This document shows, piece after piece, positions 59,141 through 64,000 of a stretch of 64,000 nucleotides of DNA. A program made the translations under genes and the position numbers. The DNA comes from CAVRIA01 sp963721115 (GTDB lineage: Bacteria > Desulfobacterota > Binatia > HRBIN30 > CADEER01): assembly GCA_963721115.1 (NCBI GenBank), contig CAVRIA010000011.1:1-64000 (forward strand), in the 5' to 3' direction. Each line of letters opens with the position of its first letter. The first letter of the stretch is position 1. The notes below the pieces were generated by a model. It had not been told where the DNA came from and made no database searches. It was given only the letters and a program-made list of their open reading frames with translations.

Positions 59141-60095
59141 GGGTTGTCGCCGCGGCTCGTGCTCGGCGGCGCCGGGGGCACCGGCGCCGCGTGAAGGCCG
59201 GCGCGGAGTCGGCGGGAGAGCTCGCCCCCCAGGAGCGGCAGCCTCAGGAGAGCCCACTTGAGGACCACCGTGGCACAGAGCAGCCTCTCGCCGGGGGAAG
59301 CGGCACCCGGGCGACCGTGCGGACGTAGTGCGTCAGATGCGTCCAGTGACGAAAGCACATCCGGCCCGCGTTGCGCGGGTCGTAGAACACCGCCAGCTCT
59401 TCGTCGGTGGGATGGATGCGCTGCGGCTTGCGTTGATGGTCGCGCCAGTAGAAGAGGGGCTCGCCGACCTCGTGCAGCTCGCCGCGCAGGGCGAGCTCGG
59501 CGATCAGGATGACGTCGGAGGCGGGGTAGGGGCCGTTCAGCTGGGTGCGCTCCAGGACGTCGCGGCGGATCACACCGAACAGCACGTGACAGTTCCCCGC
59601 ATTTCTCACCACCGCGTGAAAGCGCTCGTGCGGGCGGGGGGACGTCGCATTCGCCGGCTCTCGGTACGTGCCCTTGATCTCGCCGTCGTCGTCGATGACC
59701 CACGATTGCGTGTACGCGAGGATCGCCCGCGGGTTGCGGTCGAGCACCTCGATGCAGCGCGCGGCGAAGTCCGGCGCGCAGACGTCGTCGTAGCAGGCCC
59801 ATTTGAAGTACGGCGAGTCCGCCAGCTCGAAGACGCGGTTGAAGTTCCAGGCGGCGCCGCGGTTCTCGTCCGATCGGTGATAGCGGACGCGCGGATCGCG
59901 CCGCGCATAGGATCGGCAGATCTCTCCGGTCGTGTGGGTCGAGCCGTTGTCGGAGATGATCAGGACGAAGTCGGTGAACGTCTGCCGGAGGAGCGAATCG
60001 ATCGCTTGCGCCAGGTATCTCTCGCCATTATACACCGGCAAGCCGATGGACAGTGGGGGTTGCCGGGATACACCGCGAGCTTCGGGACGTTCCAT
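59137..60095 (-). CDS. Family 2 glycosyltransferase (one frame change)
   Basis: Inverting GT-A glycosyltransferase, about 319 residues. ATG 60095 begins MERPEARGVSRQPPLSIGLP; LPVYNGERYLAQAIDSLLRQ and IISDNGSTHTTGEICRSYA are the UDP/CDP-sugar-binding start; FKWACYDDVCAPDFAARCIE contains the DxD-type metal motif (YDDV). NCHVLFGVIRRDVLERTQL and FYWRDHQRKPQRIHPTDEEL follow. A one-base change near 59300 leads to LLCATVVLKWALLRLPLL and the end STSRGDNP, whose TGA overlaps the methyltransferase ATG. It transfers a sugar to the growing surface glycan. First gene of the leftward cluster; it is divergent from the acyl ligase operon 69 bases away. Confidence 0.87.
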
Positions 60096-60164
60096 GATCT
60101 GCGGCGTTCGTACCCGCGCCGAACCAGTGGGTCAAGGTAGGAAGGCGCGAGCGCCCCGGATCTC

Positions 60165-61692
60165 ATGCTATTGGATCTGACACTCGGTCCGCTGACCGAG
60201 CCCTGGGCCGGCTGGCACTGGGATCGGTGGGCGGTGATCGATCAATGGCGGCGGCGCCTGGCCTTCTACGCCCGCCACCGCCTGGTGCCGGCGATCGCGT
60301 CTTTCTTCACTACGGCAACACCGCCGAGTTCTTCGTCGATCTCGTTGCCCTGTGGAGCCTCGGCGCGTGCGCGGTGCCGATCGACGCGCGGCTGACCCGT
60401 TCGAAGTCGAAACGCTGGCAGCGGCCGCGGCGCCGCGCTTCTCGCTGTGGGCCAGCGACCCGGAGCCCGGCCTGGAACGCGCGCTCGCCGGCGCCGGCAT
60501 CGGCATCCTGGACGCCCGCGAGGCGGCGGCGCAAGCGCCGTACGACGGCTCCCCGCCGGGCTCGCTGCTCGGCCTCGACGCCGATGCGCTCATCCTGTTC
60601 ACCTCCGGCACCACCGGCGCTCCGAAGGGCGTCGTGCACACGCATCGCTCGCTGCGCGCCCGCTGGACGGCGCTGCGGCAGTGTCTCGGCATCGAGGCCT
60701 TCCGCCGAACCCTCTGCTTGCTGCCGACCCACTTCGGTCACGGCCTCATCTGCAACTCCCTCTTCCCTTGGCTCTCCGGCCAGCATCTGTTCATCCTGCC
60801 GCCCTTCCGGACCGACGTCGTCGTGCAGCTCGGGGCCCTGCTCGACGAGCACCGGATCACGTTTCTCTCGTCTGTCCCTTCGCTCTGGCGCCTCGCCCTC
60901 AGGACGGCGAAGCCGCCGCAATCGCCGGCCCTGAAGAGGGTCTTCTGCGGCTCCGCGCCGCTGTCGGCGCATCTGTGGGCGGAGATCTCGAGATGGACCG
61001 CTGCCGAGGCGGTTTGGAACGCCTACGGCATCACCGAGACCGGCAGCTGGCTGGCGGGGACGTCGATGGGGGAGTTCACCCCGCAGGACGGCCTGGTCGG
61101 CGAGGCCTGGGGCGGCGTCGTGCGGGTTCTCCGCACGCGCGATGCCGGCGCCCAGCTCGACGTGGAAGACCTCTGCTCGCCGGGCGAGGACGGCTACGTC
61201 TGGGTCAACACGCCGGCGCTCATGCGCGGCTACCTCGAGCGCGACGATCTGACTGCCGCAGTGGTGTCCGCCGGCTGGTTCCTGACCGGGGACATCGGCT
61301 ACATCGACGATCGCGGCTGGCTCCACCTGCGCGGGCGCGAGCGCGAGGAGATCAACAAGGGCGGCATGAAGGTCTACCCGGGCGACGTCGATGCCGTGGT
61401 GGAACGCTTCGCCGACACTGCCGACGTGTGCACGTTTGCGGTGGACGACACGCTCCTGGGCGAAGACGTCGGCATCGCATTGGTCTTGCGGAGCGGCGGC
61501 GAGGAGACCCTGCGCGCTCTTCACCGCTGGATGGAGGAGCGACTGGCCAAGCACCAGATGCCGAAGCGGTGGTACGTGGTGGACGAGATCCCGCGCACCT
61601 CGCGCGGCAAGGTCAACCGCGCCGCCGTCGCCGCGCGCTGCACGTCCCTCCGGGCCGTCGATCTGCGCAGCCTGCTGCGCGAAGGCGGTTGA
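60165..61692 (+). CDS. AMP-dependent acyl ligase (two frame changes)
   Basis: ANL-family adenylating enzyme that activates a carboxylic acid and loads it on the next gene's carrier protein, about 509 residues. ATG 60165 begins MLLDLTLGPLTEPWAGWHW; a change near 60300 leads to RVFLHYGNTAEFFVDLVALW, another near 60400 to FEVETLAAAAAPRFSLWASD. Adenylation motifs: LILFTSGTTGAPKGVVHTHR (A3), WNAYGITETGSWLAG (A5), WFLTGDIGYIDDRGWLHLRG (A7), REREEINKGGMKVYP (A8) and EIPRTSRGKVNRAA (A10 lysine). It resembles acyl-CoA/ACP synthetases linked to exopolysaccharide clusters more than NRPS modules. The substrate (amino acid, hydroxy acid or fatty acid) cannot be read. Confidence 0.87.
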
Positions 61693-61702
61693 CCGGCGCG
61701 CC

Positions 61703-61945
61703 ATGCCCACGCGTGCCGAGCTCCTGGCGGCGCTCGCCGAGGGCGGCGCCGACCTGCCCGCCGATCTGGACGATCACACTCCTCTGATCAGCTCCGGGGT
61801 GCTGGATTCGACGGCGCTCTTCGAGCTCGCCCTGTGGGTCGAGGAGCGCGTTGCCCCGGGCCTCGATCTGACCGCGTTCGATCTGACCGTCGAATGGGAC
61901 ACGATCGCCGAGCTGCTCGCGTTCATCGAGCGTCACGCGCGGTGA
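61703..61945 (+). CDS. Acyl carrier protein
   Basis: 80-residue four-helix carrier. MPTRAELLAALAEGGADLP, then DDHTPLISSGVLDSTALFEL with the phosphopantetheine-bearing Ser36 in VLDSTALF (LDS rather than the usual DSL/DSI), and LWVEERVAPGLDLTAFDLTV. A strong acidic helix and WDTIAELLAFIERHA end the protein. It starts 10 bases after the acyl ligase and ends 1 base before the GNAT gene, so all are co-translated. It carries the acyl group activated by the ligase. Not a fatty-acid-synthase ACP (that motif is GADSLD). Confidence 0.9.
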   Translation: MPTRAELLAALAEGGADLPADLDDHTPLISSGVLDSTALFELALWVEERVAPGLDLTAFDLTVEWDTIAELLAFIERHAR

Positions 61946-61946
61946 C

Positions 61947-63059
61947 ATGGATTACGAATTCGTCCCCTACCGCCCCGACCTGGATGCGGAGATCGTTCGG
62001 CTCCAGGCGCACCTCTGGGGCGAAGACCCGGGGCGCAACGCGGCCTACCTGAGATGGAAGTACGAGGACAATCCGTACTTCGACGAGCCGCTTCTCCAGC
62101 TGGCGCGCTGTAGAGGCGAGCTGGTCGGCATGCGGGGCATGTTCGGAACGCTGTGGCAGGTCGACGCCGGCGGCTCGTGTCACCCGCTTCCCTACGCCGA
62201 CGACTTCGTCATCCTCCCCGAGCATCGCAACCGCGGGCTCGCCGGCCGAATCCTGCAGGCGGGCTTCGCGGAGGCGCGTCGACGGGGCTACTCCTTCGCC
62301 GTCAATCTCAGCGCCGGTCCGATCACGTTCGTCAGCTCGCTCGCTGCCGGCTGGCGTTCTGCCGGTGCGTACCGTCAGCTCGAGCACCGCAGGCCGAAGC
62401 CCGCTCCCGTCCGCCGGCTCGAAGCGCTGCTTCCCGAACGCCTCCGCCGGCGCATCGCGGGCGTCGCGAGGCGGCTCGCGGCCGGCAACGCCTTCGATCG
62501 CCTCGACCGCGCCGGTGAGGAGGCGTCGCCGGTCGCGGTCGAGCGGCAGCCGCGTCCGGAGTCGATGGCCGACCTGGTGCGGCGCCTGCCGTGGGACGGC
62601 CGCATCCGCCACGTGCGCGACGAACGCTACCTCTCCTGGCGTTTCCGCAACCCGCTGCACGAGTACCGTTTCCTCTTCGCCGGCGAAGGCGACCTGCGAG
62701 GCTATCTCGTTCTGCAGCGGTACCTGTCGAAGTGGGCGGACCCGCACCTCGTCAACATCGTCGACTGGGAGGCGACGGACGACGGCGTGCGCGCGGCGCT
62801 GCTCGACGCCGCTCTCTCGCGCGGCCGATTCGGTCGAGTCCAGGTCTGGTCCGTGAGCGCTTCGCAGACCGTCCGAGACCTGCTCGCCGATCGCGGCTTC
62901 GAGGCCGCGGAGCGACGCGGCGTTCGCGCGCGCAGCGCCGGCCTTCTACTGCGCCGCCTCGACGATTCACCCCGGGGTTCGCTCTGGCGGCTGGGCAGCC
63001 GCGATCCGCTTTCCATCGCGGACTGGGATCTCCGCATGCTCTACTCGATGGCAGGCTGA
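61947..63059 (+). CDS. GNAT-family acyltransferase
   Basis: 370 residues. The N-terminal half is a GNAT fold: DLDAEIVRLQAHLWGEDPGR, WKYEDNPYFDEPLLQLARCR, ELVGMRGMFGTLWQV and the acyl-CoA loop DDFVILPEHRNRGLAGRILQ. A second half (VRDERYLSWRFRNPLHEYRF, ADPHLVNIVDWEATDDGVRA) resembles the twin-GNAT or FemAB-like transferases of polysaccharide clusters. It may move the acyl group from the ACP to an amine or hydroxyl of the sugar. Starts 1 base after ACP; stop TGA overlaps the ATG of the next gene by one base. Confidence 0.82.
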   Translation: MDYEFVPYRPDLDAEIVRLQAHLWGEDPGRNAAYLRWKYEDNPYFDEPLLQLARCRGELVGMRGMFGTLWQVDAGGSCHPLPYADDFVILPEHRNRGLAGRILQAGFAEARRRGYSFAVNLSAGPITFVSSLAAGWRSAGAYRQLEHRRPKPAPVRRLEALLPERLRRRIAGVARRLAAGNAFDRLDRAGEEASPVAVERQPRPESMADLVRRLPWDGRIRHVRDERYLSWRFRNPLHEYRFLFAGEGDLRGYLVLQRYLSKWADPHLVNIVDWEATDDGVRAALLDAALSRGRFGRVQVWSVSASQTVRDLLADRGFEAAERRGVRARSAGLLLRRLDDSPRGSLWRLGSRDPLSIADWDLRMLYSMAG

Positions 63060-64000
63060 TGACCGCGCCGAGAGTCAGCGTCATCCTGCCGGCGTACAAC
63101 CGCGCCGCCTACCTCGGCGAGGCGATCGGCAGCGTCTTGGCGCAGACGTGGACCGACTTCGAGCTGATCGTCGTCGACGACGGATCCACCGATGACACCC
63201 CCGCCGTGATCGGCGGCGCCGCCGATCCGCGCGTGCGCGGGCTGCGCCGTGATCACGGCGGGGTTTCCGCCGCCGTGAACTGCGGCTTGCGCGCGGCGCG
63301 AGGGGAGTACGTCAGCCGTCTCGACTCGGACGACGTCTGGCTTCCGGAGATGCTGCAGACGCTCGTCGAGGCGCTCGATTGCAGGCCGCAGGTCGGGGTC
63401 GCCTATGCCAGAGGCCAGGCGATGGACGCCGGCGGCAGGCCGCAGCCTCACACCAATGGGATGCCGCAGCGCTTTCCCGGCGACGACCTGCGCAGCCTTC
63501 TCTACGAGGACTTCACCTGCAACATTGCGACGCTGGCGCGACGCTCGTGTTTCGATCGCGCCGGCGAGTACGACGAGTCGCTGCCGGCGAACGAGGACTG
63601 GGACATGTGGCTGCGGATCGCGGAGCACGACCGGTTCGCCTTCGTCGATCGCGTCCTGGCGCGCTACCGCTGGCACGACGGCAACATGACCGGCGCGGCT
63701 TCGCCGCTGTTCCGCCTCGTTCTCGAGACCAGGATCCGGCCGCTGGACAAGGTGTTCGCGCGCGCGGACCTGCCCGCCGCCGCGATGGCCATGAAATCGA
63801 TCGCCTACGAGAACGTCTACCTGTACCGCTGCCTGCGCTGGCTGCACGTCCGCCGCTTCGGCGATTCCTGGCGCGATCTCCGGCGTGCGCTGCGCGTGGC
63901 CGAGAGACCGTCGACGACCGTCGTTCGGATCGCCTGGTTCGCCCTCGTCGGGGAGGTTCTCGGGCGCTCCTGGGCCGGCCGCCGCCTAGCGGACAGCCTC
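63059..64000 (+). CDS. Family 2 glycosyltransferase (3' end beyond window)
   Basis: ATG 63059, overlapping the GNAT stop by one base. GT-A fold: PRVSVILPAYNRAAYLGEAI, LIVVDDGSTDDTPAVIGGAA, GEYVSRLDSDDVWLPEMLQT (DxD-type SDD metal motif) and YDESLPANEDWDMWLRIAEH (acceptor-side EDWDMW). 314 residues fit in the window with no frame change. The right edge cuts it in a helical tail (RIAWFALVGEVLGRSWAG). It adds a sugar from an NDP donor to the surface glycan. The clean reading of this end of the window contrasts with 52-60 kb. Confidence 0.92.
   Translation, partial: MTAPRVSVILPAYNRAAYLGEAIGSVLAQTWTDFELIVVDDGSTDDTPAVIGGAADPRVRGLRRDHGGVSAAVNCGLRAARGEYVSRLDSDDVWLPEMLQTLVEALDCRPQVGVAYARGQAMDAGGRPQPHTNGMPQRFPGDDLRSLLYEDFTCNIATLARRSCFDRAGEYDESLPANEDWDMWLRIAEHDRFAFVDRVLARYRWHDGNMTGAASPLFRLVLETRIRPLDKVFARADLPAAAMAMKSIAYENVYLYRCLRWLHVRRFGDSWRDLRRALRVAERPSTTVVRIAWFALVGEVLGRSWAGRRLADSL

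Overview
The window is about 68 percent GC and looks like an uncultured, aerobic, deltaproteobacterial-type bacterium (Myxococcota, Desulfobacterota or Binatota-like). The clues are a secreted FG-GAP/Cys-rich protein with a Cys-TM-Arg C-terminal sorting tail, a deazaflavin (F420) nitroreductase family protein, an HpnN-like RND exporter, a sterol-desaturase-type hydroxylase, a carotenoid oxygenase, and many single-gene housekeeping units on both strands. The lineage is an inference, not something read directly. The sequence has many single-base frame changes in otherwise well conserved genes. They are densest between 52.2 and 60.3 kb. Four-base stop/start overlaps survive on both sides of these broken genes, so most are probably assembly errors and not decay.

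Layout. 0-1 kb: 5' part of a transaldolase. 1-3.3 kb: a GC-poorer remnant zone with a decayed sulfatase and an unassigned fragment. 3.3-3.9 kb: a MazEF-type toxin-antitoxin pair. 4-12.7 kb: redoxin, PNPOx-like flavoprotein, FAD-linked lactate/glycolate-type oxidase, a secreted nitrilase-fold/beta-propeller fusion, aldo-keto reductase and aldehyde dehydrogenase. 13.7-16 kb: an msrB-msrP-msrQ operon for repairing oxidised methionine in the periplasm. 16-31.9 kb: GH63-like glucosidase, nitroreductase, TPR protein, DUF4184 protein, RND exporter with a cyclic-nucleotide-binding tail, HEAT-repeat protein, M20 amidohydrolase, Smr protein, biotin synthase, macrodomain protein and the FG-GAP/Cys-rich surface protein. 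31.9-46.4 kb: DEDDh-GIY-YIG nuclease, EEP-domain lipoprotein, CurA-type reductase, a GST plus carotenoid oxygenase pair, a PAS histidine kinase, and a TetR/sterol desaturase pair with a clear operator. 46.5-52 kb: glmS, alpha-L-fucosidase and a sphingosine-phosphate-lyase-like PLP enzyme.

52.2-64 kb is a surface glycan or glycolipid cluster. A leftward chain of overlapping genes (glycosyltransferase, C-methyltransferase, rfbC, DUF4910, rfbF, PIG-L deacetylase, SDR epimerase) probably makes a CDP-linked, C-methylated, possibly amino, deoxysugar. A class III aminotransferase converges on it. A divergent rightward operon (acyl-AMP ligase, acyl carrier protein, GNAT-like acyltransferase, glycosyltransferase) probably activates an acyl group and transfers it to the glycan.

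The intergenic DNA is unusual. It holds (a) a 126-bp MITE-like element in three copies; (b) a mosaic, hairpin-rich repeat of 0.3-0.85 kb in four copies whose modules are shuffled and inverted; (c) a 185-bp palindromic element in two copies; and (d) many imperfect short tandem arrays with 6-, 7- or mostly 8-bp periods. The unit sequence of these arrays differs from locus to locus, several are arranged as inverted pairs, and several start right at a stop codon. These repeats are the best candidates here for something undescribed.
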